DNA of 64,000 nt from Ruminococcaceae bacterium BL-6 (GCA_902810075.1 LR778135.1:1-64000); one strand, 5' to 3'; shown: positions 35,537 to 44,482, counted from the first letter of the stretch. Numbers and translations are program-made. The notes: generated by a model not told the origin, from the letters alone.

Positions 35537-37024
35537 ATGAAGAGCACAACCAAGAATCTGATTGCCGTCGCGGCGGTGCTGGTGGTGCTCGGCGGGGCGC
35601 TCGCCGCGCTGAAGCTCACCGACGGCAAAGACGGCGGAAGCTCCTCCTCCGTGTCGGATGAGAGCATCAGCCTGATTTCCCGGCAGGTGGAAGACGTCGC
35701 TTCGATGAAGGTGAGCAACGGGAAGGGCGGATTCACCATCGTGCCGAAGCTCACGGAAGAGGCTGCCTCCTCCGGGGCGGGGACGGCCTCTTCTGGAACG
35801 GAAAAGGTCAGCTATGTGGTGCAGGGGCTCGAAGACCTTCCGCTGTACACCTCCATGGCCGAAAGCGTGCTGGGGAACGGGTTCAGCCTGGTGGCGACGA
35901 AAAACGTCGGCGCGGTGGAGGACCTGGATGAATACGGCCTGAAGGCGCCGAAAGCCTCCGTTCAGGTGAATTTCCGGGATGGCACCACGTTTGCCTACAG
36001 CATCGGGAACGAGTCGCCCGGTAGCAGCGGAAGCTATTATATGTGCGGGAAGGACTCCAAAAACGTGTATGTCGTTTCCGTGGATGAGGGCATTTTCAGC
36101 GACGCCAAGGACTTTGTCCAGAAGGAAATCTTTTCTCTGAATGATTCGGGTTCCGCTCAGGACACTACCACGGCGCCCGAGTTCGCGAAGATCGCGCTCA
36201 GCGGCAAAAACTTTGCGTCTCCCCTCACGATCGCGAAGGATTCGTCGGATGGGCAGATGTATCTTTCCGCCGGCGGGCAGAAATACCGCACGGACGACAC
36301 CGCATACTCCGCGCTTGTCAGCGCGCTTACGACCGTCACCGCCGACGAGGTAGCCGCGGTTCACGTCGGCGCGGATCAGTTGAAGTCGTTCGGGCTGGAT
36401 CAGCCGGCGGCCCAGGTGGAATTCACCGTCGACAAAAAGACGCACCGAATCCGGGCGGGCGGCACGAAGGACGGCAGCCGCTATGTGATGGCGGATGACG
36501 TCGACGCCGTGTTCCTGCTCAAGGAGGACAGCGTCAAGGCGTGGGCCTCGGTGAACCTGTACGGCCTGCGCAGCAAATACGTGTACCTGCCGAACGTCGC
36601 GGATGTAAGCGGGATCGACGTCACGGCGGGCGGAAAGACCTACCGGTTCGAAAAGCCCCGCGTGAAAAGCGAGAAGCAGTCCACCGAGGATAAGACGGCT
36701 TATGACTATACGGTGACGTGCAACGGCGCCAAGGTGACGTACGACCCGAATTTCGTCAAGTATTACCAGAACCTGATTCAGGTGCAGACGCTGGAGGATT
36801 CGGCTGAAAAGCCGAAGGGCGAAGCGCTTCTCACCCTGACTTACCGGTTTTACGACTCGAAGCGCGCGCCGGTCACGGCAAGCTTTTACAGCGCGGGGAA
36901 CCGCCGCTGTCTTGCGGTGGTGAACGGCGCCGCCGTCGGGCTGGTGACGGAAAAGAACGTGCAACAGATGATCGCCGACACGGAAACCGCATCCAAAAAC
37001 GGAACGGTGCAGACCGCGTTTTAA
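35537..37024 (+). CDS. DUF4340 domain protein
   Basis: 495 residues: N-terminal membrane anchor (about 6-24), then extracytoplasmic repeats of the DUF4340 fold (YGLKAPKASVQVNF, FGLDQPAAQVEFTV). DUF4340 proteins regularly follow GldG-type genes, and here only one base separates them. Probably the outward-facing partner of the ABC system. Confidence 0.86.
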   Translation: MKSTTKNLIAVAAVLVVLGGALAALKLTDGKDGGSSSSVSDESISLISRQVEDVASMKVSNGKGGFTIVPKLTEEAASSGAGTASSGTEKVSYVVQGLEDLPLYTSMAESVLGNGFSLVATKNVGAVEDLDEYGLKAPKASVQVNFRDGTTFAYSIGNESPGSSGSYYMCGKDSKNVYVVSVDEGIFSDAKDFVQKEIFSLNDSGSAQDTTTAPEFAKIALSGKNFASPLTIAKDSSDGQMYLSAGGQKYRTDDTAYSALVSALTTVTADEVAAVHVGADQLKSFGLDQPAAQVEFTVDKKTHRIRAGGTKDGSRYVMADDVDAVFLLKEDSVKAWASVNLYGLRSKYVYLPNVADVSGIDVTAGGKTYRFEKPRVKSEKQSTEDKTAYDYTVTCNGAKVTYDPNFVKYYQNLIQVQTLEDSAEKPKGEALLTLTYRFYDSKRAPVTASFYSAGNRRCLAVVNGAAVGLVTEKNVQQMIADTETASKNGTVQTAF

Positions 37025-37035
37025 GAGAAAAAGAA

Positions 37036-37075
37036 GGAAAAAAGGAGCTTCCGCCGCAGGGAGTTCCTTTTTTCC
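37036..37075 (+). terminator. Terminator of the Gld-type operon
   Basis: 14-bp stem GGAAAAAAGGAGCT / AGTTCCTTTTTTCC with one G-T pair; the T-run lies in the second arm. 12 bases after the DUF4340 stop. Confidence 0.78.
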
Positions 37076-37135
37076 GCTGTCCCCCGCCTATTTGGAAGAC
37101 GGGGGAAAATCGCCACGGCAGAGGGATGGGGAAAA

Positions 37136-38392
37136 ATGAAGAAATGGACCGGGATGCTGGCGCAGCAGAGGGAGAGCGCCGCCGCGTTCCTGCGGTGGGG
37201 CGTGATCGCCTGCGCGGCGGGCCTTTTGATCGGCGGGGCCGGAACCCTGTTTTATTACAGCGTGAAGTGGGCCGCCGCCTTTCGCGCGGTACACCCGTGG
37301 CTGATCTGGCTTTTGCCCGCGGGCGGCCTTCTGACGGTATTTCTTTACCGGAAGAGCGGGGTGGAGAAACCCAGGGGGACGAACCTGGTGCTTCTGTCGA
37401 TCCGTTCCGGCGAGGAGCTTCCGTTCCGCATGGCGCCGCTGATTTTCGTATGCACCACCGTGACGCAGCTTTTCGGCGGCTCCGCGGGGCGGGAAGGCGC
37501 CGCGCTTCAGCTCGGCGGCAGCCTGGGCTATCAGATGGGAAAATGTCTGCGCCTGGATGAAAAGGACGAGCACATCATGGTGATGTGCGGCATGAGCGCG
37601 GCGTTTTCCGCGCTGTTCGGGACCCCGCTGACCGCGGCCGTCTTCGCGATGGAAGTGACGAGCGTGGGCGTCATGTATTACGCCGCGCTTGTTCCGTGCG
37701 TGTTCGCTTCCCTCCTCGCGTCGCGGGTGGCGCTCTATTTCGGCGCGGCGCCCCTCGCCTTCCCTCTTTCCGCCGTGCCGCAGGCCGGCCTTGCGGATAT
37801 GGCCCGGGTCACGGCTCTGGCGGTTCTGTGCGCGGGCGTCAGCATCCTTTTCTGCGTCGTGAACGAGCGGGCAGAAAAGGAATACAGGAGGTATATTCAT
37901 AACCAGTATATACGGATTGCAGTCGGCGGAGCGCTGGTTGCCGTGTTTGCGCTGATCGTCGGGTCGCAGGATTACCTGGGGGCCGAGGGCGGGGTGCTCC
38001 GCCGCACGATGACCGGCGTTACCCGGCCCGAGGCATTTGCATTGAAAACGCTGTTCACGGGGCTGACGCTTGGGGCCGGGTACAAGGGCGGCGAGATCGT
38101 CCCGGCGCTTTTCGTCGGCGCCACGTTCGGCAACACCTTTGGCGCCCTGCTCGGCCTTTCTCCGTCGTTCGGCGCCGCCGTGGGGCTTACGGCGGTCTTC
38201 TGCGGCGTTACGAACTGTCCTGTCACCTCTTTCATTCTGGCGCTGGAGCTGTTCGGGATGGACGGCGCGGCCTTTTATCTGATCGCGGCCGCCGTCAGCT
38301 ATATGCTGTCCGGGTATTTCGGGCTTTACAGCAAGCAGAGGGTGCTGTATTCCAAAACAAAAGCCGAGTTTATCGGGCGGACGGATCAATAA
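37136..38392 (+). CDS. ClC-family anion channel/antiporter (possible fluoride type)
   Basis: 418 residues, about ten membrane helices. Gating glutamate in GGSAGREGAALQ; ALFGTPLTAAVFAMEV. The usual GSGIP is replaced by PRGTNLVL and the usual GIFAP by GGEIVPALF. These substitutions recall the CLC-F fluoride/proton antiporter branch as I remember it, so export of fluoride is possible, but no fluoride riboswitch is visible upstream. Monocistronic with GGGATGGGG before the ATG. Confidence 0.85.
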   Translation: MKKWTGMLAQQRESAAAFLRWGVIACAAGLLIGGAGTLFYYSVKWAAAFRAVHPWLIWLLPAGGLLTVFLYRKSGVEKPRGTNLVLLSIRSGEELPFRMAPLIFVCTTVTQLFGGSAGREGAALQLGGSLGYQMGKCLRLDEKDEHIMVMCGMSAAFSALFGTPLTAAVFAMEVTSVGVMYYAALVPCVFASLLASRVALYFGAAPLAFPLSAVPQAGLADMARVTALAVLCAGVSILFCVVNERAEKEYRRYIHNQYIRIAVGGALVAVFALIVGSQDYLGAEGGVLRRTMTGVTRPEAFALKTLFTGLTLGAGYKGGEIVPALFVGATFGNTFGALLGLSPSFGAAVGLTAVFCGVTNCPVTSFILALELFGMDGAAFYLIAAAVSYMLSGYFGLYSKQRVLYSKTKAEFIGRTDQ

Positions 38393-38414
38393 AGAGCATC
38401 CCTGAGGAAGACGA

Positions 38415-38459
38415 AAAAAGCCCCCGGAAAATCCAGATCGGATTTTCCGAGGGCTTTTT
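38415..38459. terminator. Bidirectional terminator between ClC gene and nrdG
   Basis: 20-bp near-perfect stem (AAAAAGCCC-C-CGGAAAATCC and its complement, one mismatch) with A and T tracts at the two ends. Confidence 0.9.
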
Positions 38460-38465
38460 CTCCTG

Positions 38466-38966
38466 TTATGTTCCGTCCGGAATGACGGCGATCTCCCCGG
38501 TTTCCCGGGTTTTGTTCATGTCGATCAGCCGCTGGTTCCTGCTGCCGCGGAACCGCAGGGTCAGATCGCGCTGGGCCAGAACGAACCGGCCATCCACCAG
38601 AACGTCGGCCTGCGCGAGAAGATCGTCCACGTCCTTGTCGTGCATGGCCCAAAGCTCCTCCAGCGTGTAGCCGGTATAAATGGTCACGTCGAGCTTCCTG
38701 CGGTGGATCTCCCGCGCAAGCTGCGCGAGCGGCGCGGGCTGGCAGAACGGCTCCCCGCCGCTGAACGTGACGCCGCGCAGCAGGGGGTCCTGTGAAATCT
38801 CCCGCAGGATGGCGTCGGTGTCGGCGGGCTTTCCGCCGGCGAAATCGTGGGTCTGCGGGTTCTGGCAGCCGGGGCAGCGGTGCGGGCAGCCCTGGGTAAA
38901 AATCACATAGCGGATGCCCTTTCCGTCCACAATGGATTCCGGTATGGTTCCAGATATTTTCAACAT
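38466..38966 (-). CDS. nrdG: Anaerobic ribonucleotide reductase activase
   Basis: Radical SAM enzyme that puts the glycyl radical on NrdD. 166 residues; cluster Cys27, Cys31, Cys34 in GCPHRCPGC and FSGGEPF. ATG at 38966 (GGAAGGA upstream) preferred over a TTG two codons earlier. 21 bases after nrdD. Confidence 0.95.
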   Translation of the reverse strand: MLKISGTIPESIVDGKGIRYVIFTQGCPHRCPGCQNPQTHDFAGGKPADTDAILREISQDPLLRGVTFSGGEPFCQPAPLAQLAREIHRRKLDVTIYTGYTLEELWAMHDKDVDDLLAQADVLVDGRFVLAQRDLTLRFRGSRNQRLIDMNKTRETGEIAVIPDGT

Positions 38967-38987
38967 GGCCAAAATCCTTCCTGCGGC

Positions 38988-41393
38988 TTATTCCGAAAGG
39001 GAGCAGCCCGCGCGGCCGGAGCAGGCGTGCTTGACACGGTCGCGCTCCTCGGCGCGCTTGGCGTCGTTCCAGCGGTCGGTCGTGCCCACCAGGTAGCCGG
39101 TGATGCGGCGGATGCGCTCGAATTTCACTTCGCCGCCGTCTTCCGTACGGTGGCATTTGGGGCATTCGTTGTCGATGATGCCGTTGTAGCCGCACACGGG
39201 GTCGCGGTCCACCGGGTGGTTGACCGAGCCGTAGCCGACCCCGGCCTCTTTCATGCAGCGGATGACGGATTCGAACGCCTCGGGATTTTTGCAGGTGTCG
39301 CCGTCCAGTTCCACATAGCTGATATGCCCGGCGTTGGTCAGCGCGTGATAAGGCGCTTCCAGCTGGATCTTCCGGTAGGCGGAGATGGGGTAATACACCG
39401 GCACGTGGAAGCTGTTCGTGTAGTATTCGCGGTCGGTGATGCCCGGAATCCTGCCGAAGCGCTTGGCGTCGATCTTGACGAAGCGGCCGGAAAGCCCCTC
39501 CGCCGGGGTCGCGAGAAGGCCCCAGTTCAGGCCGGTCTTTTCGGATTCCTCATCCATGCGGCGGCGCATGTGGCCGATGATCTCAAGGCCGAGCTTCTGG
39601 CTTTCGGCGCTTTCGCCGTGATGCTTGCCGGTCAGGGCCACCAGCGTTTCCGCAAGGCCGATAAAGCCGATGGAAAGCGAGCCGTGCTTTAAGATATCCG
39701 CGACGCTGTCGTCGCAGCCGAGCTTGTCCGAGTCGATCCACACGCCCTGCCCCATCAGGAAAGGATAGTTGTAGACCTTTTTGCTGCACTGGATCTTGAA
39801 GCGGTGCAGCAGCTGTTTGATGACAAGGTCGATGCGCTCATCCAGAAGCTTGTAGAATTGATGGATGTCCTTTTCCGCCAGAATGCCGATGCGGGGCAGG
39901 TTGATCGACGTGAAGCTCAGGTTGCCGCGGCCGTTCACGATCTGGCGGGACGGGTCGTACACGTTCCCGATCACGCGGGTGCGGCAGCCCATATAGGCGA
40001 TTTCCGTCTCAGGATGGCCCGGCCTGTAATACTGAAGGTTGTAGGGCGCGTCGATAAAGCTGAAGTTCGGGAAAAGCCGCTTGGCCGAAACGCGGCAGGC
40101 GAGCTGGAACAGGTCGTAGTTGGGGTCTCCTTCGTTGTAGTTGACGCCCTCTTTGACTTTAAAGATCTGAATCGGGAAAATGGCGGTCTCCCCTTCGCCC
40201 AGGCCGCGGTCCGTCGCGAGCAGCATGTTTTTCATCACCATGCGTCCCTCGGGGGACGTGTCGGTGCCGTAGTTCACGGAGGAGAACGGAACCTGCGCGC
40301 CCGCGCGGGAGTTCATCGTGTTCAGGTTGTGGATCAGCGCCTCCATGGCCTGATAGGTCGCGTCCCCGGTCTCCGCCGTCGCGGTGCGTTTGGCGTATTC
40401 ATGCGCCGCTATGGTATCCGCTTCATTGATCTCCCGGAACAGGTTGCGGCGCTGATGCTCGGGCAGCCATGCGGAAAGCTCCGCGCAGAAGGCATCCATG
40501 CTGCCCATGGCCACAGGGACGGAACTTTCTTTTTTGACCGTCTCCACAAGCGCGGCGGCATCCGACGGGGACAGGTTCTCTTTGATCTGAAGGTACTGTG
40601 CGAGCGACTTGTAGTACGCCTTGCGGAACGTCTTCGCGACGCCCTTCGCCATGGCGTATTCAAAGTTCGGCACGCTCTGCCCGCCGTGCATCTCGTTCTG
40701 GTTCGCCTGAATCGCGATGCAGGCAAGCGCCGCGTAGCTGCGGATGTCGTTCGGCTCGCGCAGAAAGCCGTGCCCGGTGGAAAATCCGCCGTCGAACAGC
40801 TTGATCAGGTCGATCTGGCAGCAGGTTTCGGTCAGCGCGTAAAAATCCATGTCGTGGATGTGGATGTCGCCGTGGCGGTGCGCTTCCGCGATTTCGGGCG
40901 GCAGGACATAGGTGGAGTAAAAGCACTTCGCCCCCTCGGAGCCGTATTTCAGCATGGTGCCCATCGCGGTGTCCGCGTCGATATTGGCGTTTTCCCGCTT
41001 GATGTCGGCTTCTTCCGAGGGCTTGAAGGTCAGGTCCTCGTAGATCTTCATCAGGTTCTGATCCATGGCGCGCATTTTGGCGTGCTCCGCGCGGTACAGG
41101 ATATAGGCTTTCGCCGTCTTCGCATAGTCGGCCGCGATCAGCTTTTCCTCCACGGCATCCTGGACCTGCTCCACCGTCGGAACATCGGGGCCGTGAAAGC
41201 AGGAAACGACCTGCCGGGTCAGGCTGTCCAGCGCTTTTTCGCTTATTTTCTCATCCGCGATGCGGATATTCGCCCTGAAAATCGCGTTGCGGATTTTGCC
41301 GGCATCAAAGGCGACGACTACGCCGTTGCGCTTTTTGATGGAGGAAACGGTCCTCTGCCCGGCTTCCCTTTTTGATTTCGCAGTGACTGCCAT
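38988..41393 (-). CDS. nrdD: Anaerobic ribonucleoside-triphosphate reductase
   Basis: Oxygen-sensitive class III reductase making dNTPs. 801 residues: N-terminal ATP-cone (about 15-110, allosteric control), ten-stranded barrel, C-terminal zinc site (CGYNG ... ECPKCH) and glycyl radical G766 in RRITGYLVG. Only route for dNTPs seen in the window and consistent with strict anaerobiosis. Paired NrdR-like boxes lie upstream. Confidence 0.97.
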   Translation of the reverse strand: MAVTAKSKREAGQRTVSSIKKRNGVVVAFDAGKIRNAIFRANIRIADEKISEKALDSLTRQVVSCFHGPDVPTVEQVQDAVEEKLIAADYAKTAKAYILYRAEHAKMRAMDQNLMKIYEDLTFKPSEEADIKRENANIDADTAMGTMLKYGSEGAKCFYSTYVLPPEIAEAHRHGDIHIHDMDFYALTETCCQIDLIKLFDGGFSTGHGFLREPNDIRSYAALACIAIQANQNEMHGGQSVPNFEYAMAKGVAKTFRKAYYKSLAQYLQIKENLSPSDAAALVETVKKESSVPVAMGSMDAFCAELSAWLPEHQRRNLFREINEADTIAAHEYAKRTATAETGDATYQAMEALIHNLNTMNSRAGAQVPFSSVNYGTDTSPEGRMVMKNMLLATDRGLGEGETAIFPIQIFKVKEGVNYNEGDPNYDLFQLACRVSAKRLFPNFSFIDAPYNLQYYRPGHPETEIAYMGCRTRVIGNVYDPSRQIVNGRGNLSFTSINLPRIGILAEKDIHQFYKLLDERIDLVIKQLLHRFKIQCSKKVYNYPFLMGQGVWIDSDKLGCDDSVADILKHGSLSIGFIGLAETLVALTGKHHGESAESQKLGLEIIGHMRRRMDEESEKTGLNWGLLATPAEGLSGRFVKIDAKRFGRIPGITDREYYTNSFHVPVYYPISAYRKIQLEAPYHALTNAGHISYVELDGDTCKNPEAFESVIRCMKEAGVGYGSVNHPVDRDPVCGYNGIIDNECPKCHRTEDGGEVKFERIRRITGYLVGTTDRWNDAKRAEERDRVKHACSGRAGCSLSE

Positions 41394-41455
41394 TCAAACG
41401 CCTTCTTTTCTTGATTCGATTTCCTGTCCCAAAAAAAGGACAAAGACACAAGACT

Positions 41456-41499
41456 ACTAAATATATGGGGTAGTGAATTAAATTTTACCCTATATAGTG
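41456..41499 (-). promoter_or_regulatory. Candidate NrdR box pair upstream of nrdD
   Basis: Box ACTAAATATATGGGGT (41456-41471; 12 of 16 to the NrdR consensus) and palindromic ACCCTATATAGTG (41487-41499). Their centres are about 30 bp apart, three helical turns, as in known NrdR site pairs. The second box has a shorter core than the consensus. Confidence 0.5.
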
Positions 41500-41538
41500 C
41501 CTGCTGTCAAGAAGGAGAATGAAAATCGCAGCCCTTTT

Positions 41539-41967
41539 TCAAAGGGCCTTCCGCATGGAAATATGAGGACAGCCCTGTTCCAGGTAAACTTCGCCGTAAG
41601 CCTGGTAACCCAGGGCCTCGTAGAAGCCGCGCGCCTGAAGCTGGGCGGAGAGGGAAACCGAGCCGGCGCCCATCACCCGCGCCTGGTTTTCCAGGGTATT
41701 CATGACCAGCCGCCCGTATCCTTCTCCGCGCAGCTGCTTTGCGACGGCCACGCGGCCGATGATGAAGTGATCCGGTTCCTTTTCGAACACCCGGCCGGTG
41801 GCGGCGGGCGTTTCGTTCCGATAGATCACAAGATGGTACGCGACGGGGTCCGTCTCGTCGAATTCGTCGTGAAAACCCTGTTCCTCCACAAAGACGGCCT
41901 GGCGAAGAAGCTTCGCGTCAGGCAGGTTGTCCAGGCCTTTTTCCAGTCTCAGCCAATATCCGTTCAT
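41539..41967 (-). CDS. GNAT family acetyltransferase
   Basis: 142 residues from ATG at 41967 (AAGGAG upstream). Acetyl-CoA site VAKQLRGEGYGRLVM preceded by GRVAV; FVEEQGF near the N-terminus as in YjcF/ElaA-like members. Acceptor unknown. Follows the HxlR regulator by 13 bases. Confidence 0.88.
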   Translation of the reverse strand: MNGYWLRLEKGLDNLPDAKLLRQAVFVEEQGFHDEFDETDPVAYHLVIYRNETPAATGRVFEKEPDHFIIGRVAVAKQLRGEGYGRLVMNTLENQARVMGAGSVSLSAQLQARGFYEALGYQAYGEVYLEQGCPHISMRKAL

Positions 41968-41980
41968 CGTTTTTTTCTCC

Positions 41981-42364
41981 TTAAAATTCAGCGGTATCCG
42001 CAGCCCACCGCGCAAGCAGTTCCAGAGCGGGGAGCACGCCGAGGGCGCGCTGAGTGATCTGATATTCCACGCGCGGGGGAATTTCCTGGAACTGCCGGCG
42101 GGCGACAAGGCCGTCGTCGCAAAGCTGACGCAGGCTTTGGCTCAGCATCATGTCGGTGATTCCCTCGACGCTGGTTTTAATCTGGCCGTAGCGCTTTCCG
42201 GTTTCGTCGCGCAGCACCCAGAGGATGCGCATTTTCCACTTTCCCCCGAGCAGTTTGTTGAAAAGGAAAAGCGGGTCCGGCGTCTTCGCCCGATCGGATT
42301 TGTCCGGCGATGTTTCGGGAATGCGGCGAAGCTTCTTTTTCTTTTTCTCTTTTTCCTTTTTCAC
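41981..42364 (-). CDS. HxlR-family transcriptional regulator
   Basis: 127 residues. Lysine-rich N-terminal tail, then a winged helix with LLGGKWKMRILWVLRD, GITDMMLSQSLRQLCDDGLV and EYQIT, the HxlR pattern. HxlR proteins often answer to aldehydes, quinones or redox signals through a cysteine; only one Cys is present (in LCDDG). Likely controls its own operon with the GNAT gene. Confidence 0.9.
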   Translation of the reverse strand: MKKEKEKKKKKLRRIPETSPDKSDRAKTPDPLFLFNKLLGGKWKMRILWVLRDETGKRYGQIKTSVEGITDMMLSQSLRQLCDDGLVARRQFQEIPPRVEYQITQRALGVLPALELLARWAADTAEF

Positions 42365-42486
42365 AGGGATCCCCCCTTCTTTTGCTCATGATATTGATAG
42401 TAACACAGTTTATTTATTTGTTCAAGAAGCAATCGTGTGTCTGCGGCCGGGAAGCGGCCCCGCACGGCCGAAAAGACGCGAAAAAA

Positions 42487-42521
42487 GGCCGGAACCCCGT
42501 TTGTACGGCGGGATTCCGGCC
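42487..42521 (-). terminator. Terminator of the sigma/anti-sigma operon
   Basis: 13-bp stem GGCCGGAA-CCCCG / CGGG-TTCCGGCC with a TTTTTT tail on the minus strand, 15 bases after the stop. Confidence 0.88.
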
Positions 42522-42535
42522 ATAATGCCGATTTT

Positions 42536-43738
42536 TTATTTGGAGGCCCTCGAAGACGCGGAACCGCCGGAGGCGGAGGATGACGTCCGGGAAGAAGACG
42601 CTGCCTGCGAGTCGGAAGAAGCGGGTGTTTTGCCGCTTTCCCCGCCGCTTGCTTCCGGGTCGGCGAAGGAAACGGGCGGCGGCTCATCCGGGTCGTCATC
42701 CAGGTCGGGCGGAACATCGGGCGGGTAGACGTCTTCGGGGTCGCTCTGCGCGGGTTCGCTGCTTTCCACTTCCGAGCTGCTTTCCCCGCCGCGCGAACCC
42801 GGCTTCGGCTTGGAGGGCTTGCTCCCCTTCCGGCCCTGGGAGCCGCCGCTTTCCTCTTCTTCTCCCTCCGGTTTTTCTCCGGAAGGCGGGTCCGGCGGCG
42901 TGACGGACGACGCTGCGGAGGAGCCGGACGGCCCGCTCTGGCTGGTCCCTTTTTCATGCTGGGACGAGGCGTTCACGGCCGTTCCGTCTTCCTCTACCAC
43001 CACGCCGCTGAGATCCAGCTTTTTCTGGGCGGCGAGCGCGGTAAGCTCCTTTATGGACATTTTGCACAGGGCTTTCGCGTCCAGCGAACGGTCCTTCTGG
43101 ATCAGCTTGCGGACGAAATCCGCCTTGCCCACCGAAACGCCGTTTTCCCGCGCGAAATTCTGAAGATCCTCGGACAAAGTATCCGTCTGCCGCAGCACCT
43201 TCGCGCCGGCTTTGTTTTCCTTCAGAACGCTCTGGATGGTGTCGGTGATTTTGTCCTGAAGCTGCTCCGTTTTCTGGACGTTGCTGTTCGCGACGGAAAT
43301 CAGGATCGTGTTGTCGGTGCTGCCCGCGTTCAGGTAGCCGGCGCGGATCATCTCGCTGATGATCTGATCCGTCGCTTCCTTCAGGTCCTTGTTCTTCAGG
43401 CTCAGGTTTTTCAATATATCAGCCGCGTCCTGATTCGAAGCGATGCTGTCGATCACGCGGTCTCTTTGGTCTACTGTCAGCTCGATGCTCGGATTGACAT
43501 CGATGCTGACCAGAGAATCCACCTTGGGCTGCACCAGATAGAATACCCCCAGGAACAGCAGGCATACGGCTGCCATGACGCATGCGAACCGGGCCCGGTA
43601 TCTTCCGGCCGGTGCGGCCGGCGGGCAGATTTTGCGGAGGTTTTCCGCCGGATAATCCGGCAGAAGCCTCGGCAGGATGTCCGGGGTGGTCTGCAGCACG
43701 GCGGATCTTAATGATTTTTTCAATTGGGAACGATTCAT
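42536..43738 (-). CDS. RsgI-like anti-sigma factor
   Basis: 400 residues. Cytoplasmic N-terminal anti-sigma region (1-50), one membrane helix (51-70), extracytoplasmic RsgI-type domain with SIDVNPSIEL at 78-87 and RVIDSIASNQDAADIL, then about 140 residues of low-complexity Ser/Pro/Glu/Gly sequence. The Asn82-Pro83 bond sits where RsgI proteins are reported to autocleave. No sugar-binding module at the C-terminus, unlike cellulosome RsgIs. Overlaps the sigma gene (ATGA). Confidence 0.85.
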   Translation of the reverse strand: MNRSQLKKSLRSAVLQTTPDILPRLLPDYPAENLRKICPPAAPAGRYRARFACVMAAVCLLFLGVFYLVQPKVDSLVSIDVNPSIELTVDQRDRVIDSIASNQDAADILKNLSLKNKDLKEATDQIISEMIRAGYLNAGSTDNTILISVANSNVQKTEQLQDKITDTIQSVLKENKAGAKVLRQTDTLSEDLQNFARENGVSVGKADFVRKLIQKDRSLDAKALCKMSIKELTALAAQKKLDLSGVVVEEDGTAVNASSQHEKGTSQSGPSGSSAASSVTPPDPPSGEKPEGEEEESGGSQGRKGSKPSKPKPGSRGGESSSEVESSEPAQSDPEDVYPPDVPPDLDDDPDEPPPVSFADPEASGGESGKTPASSDSQAASSSRTSSSASGGSASSRASK

Positions 43739-44301
43739 CGGGCTGCCTCCTCTCGGACAGATTTCTGGAGCTTCCGCATCGCTCGATGATAAGAGGACAG
43801 GACGGTTCCGAGCGGCGTTTCCGTCAGCGAAGAAATTTCAACGAATTTCATGCCGGCCGCCACATGAAGAAGAACGATCTTGCGTTCCCGTTCCTCCAGA
43901 ACCGTCAGGGCGCTTTTCAGGACGATGCTGTCTATCGTCTGGGAAATCCTGTCTTCGCCCAACAGGTCCTCGTTGTCATCGAAGCTTTCGGTTCCCTGTT
44001 TTCGTTCGCGCCGAAGCTCCTGATAGGCAAGATTTTTGGCGATGGTGAAAATCCACGCCATCGGCTTGCCGAGAGGGATATAGCTTTCAACAGACTGCCG
44101 AATGGAGAGGTAGGTGTCCTGCATCAGATCTTCCGCGGTTGCAGGATTTTTGACGATGGCAAGCAGGTAGCTGTATACCGCGTTCTGCGTGCAGTAATAA
44201 AGTCTGGCAAACGCATCGTCGTCTCCTGCGGCAACCTGCCGCATCAGTTGGTCTGTAAGGGCGTACGTTTGATGGCTACTGGTGTCGTTTCCATTCAACA
44301 T
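43735..44301 (-). CDS. ECF-type sigma-70 family sigma factor
   Basis: 188 residues. Region 2 AFARLYYCTQNAVYSYLLAIV ... QDTYLSIRQ ... IAKNLAYQELRRE and region 4 LEERERKIVLLHVAAGMKFVEISSLTETPLGTVLSSYHRAMRKL. No region 3, so ECF-like rather than SigI. Stop overlaps the start of the anti-sigma gene. GAGGG lies upstream of the ATG. Confidence 0.93.
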   Translation of the reverse strand: MLNGNDTSSHQTYALTDQLMRQVAAGDDDAFARLYYCTQNAVYSYLLAIVKNPATAEDLMQDTYLSIRQSVESYIPLGKPMAWIFTIAKNLAYQELRRERKQGTESFDDNEDLLGEDRISQTIDSIVLKSALTVLEERERKIVLLHVAAGMKFVEISSLTETPLGTVLSSYHRAMRKLQKSVREEAAR

Positions 44302-44404
44302 GAATTATCCCTCTGTTTATATAATGAAAATCATCGTCGTTTTATTGCACCCGTTTTCCAAAAAATCACTGATTTTTCCAAATTTACATCTTTTCCTGCC
44401 AGGA

Positions 44405-44482
44405 TGCGGAATTTGCTTCGATCTCATCTCCCCGGCGGAAAAGGAGCAGGCCCGGATCCGCAATCGCGGGCGGATTTTCCGC
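44405..44482 (-). repeat. Interspersed palindromic repeat, divergent copy
   Basis: On the minus strand GCGGAAAATCCGC, GATTGCGG, then TCCTTTTCCGCCGGGGAGA and GCAAATTCC. Same order of blocks as the copies at 53992 and 57769, more diverged. Between the sigma-factor start and the aspS terminator. Confidence 0.55.

Noticed and set aside
33688..35754. Long minus-strand frame (688 codons) opposite the GldG/DUF4340 genes, and similar long antisense frames opposite gyrA, hypD, nrdD and glgP
   Set aside because: All are shadows of well-supported genes in GC-rich DNA; residues are dominated by R, H, A and G with no domain, and they cross gene borders.
37076..37135. Fluoride riboswitch before the ClC gene
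   Set aside because: The 60 bases between the upstream terminator and the ATG lack the crcB-motif pseudoknot elements.
42310..42400. Poly-lysine N-terminus of the HxlR protein as a possible misread frame
   Set aside because: The ATG has GGGGGGAT upstream and the winged helix is intact; basic tails occur in this family.
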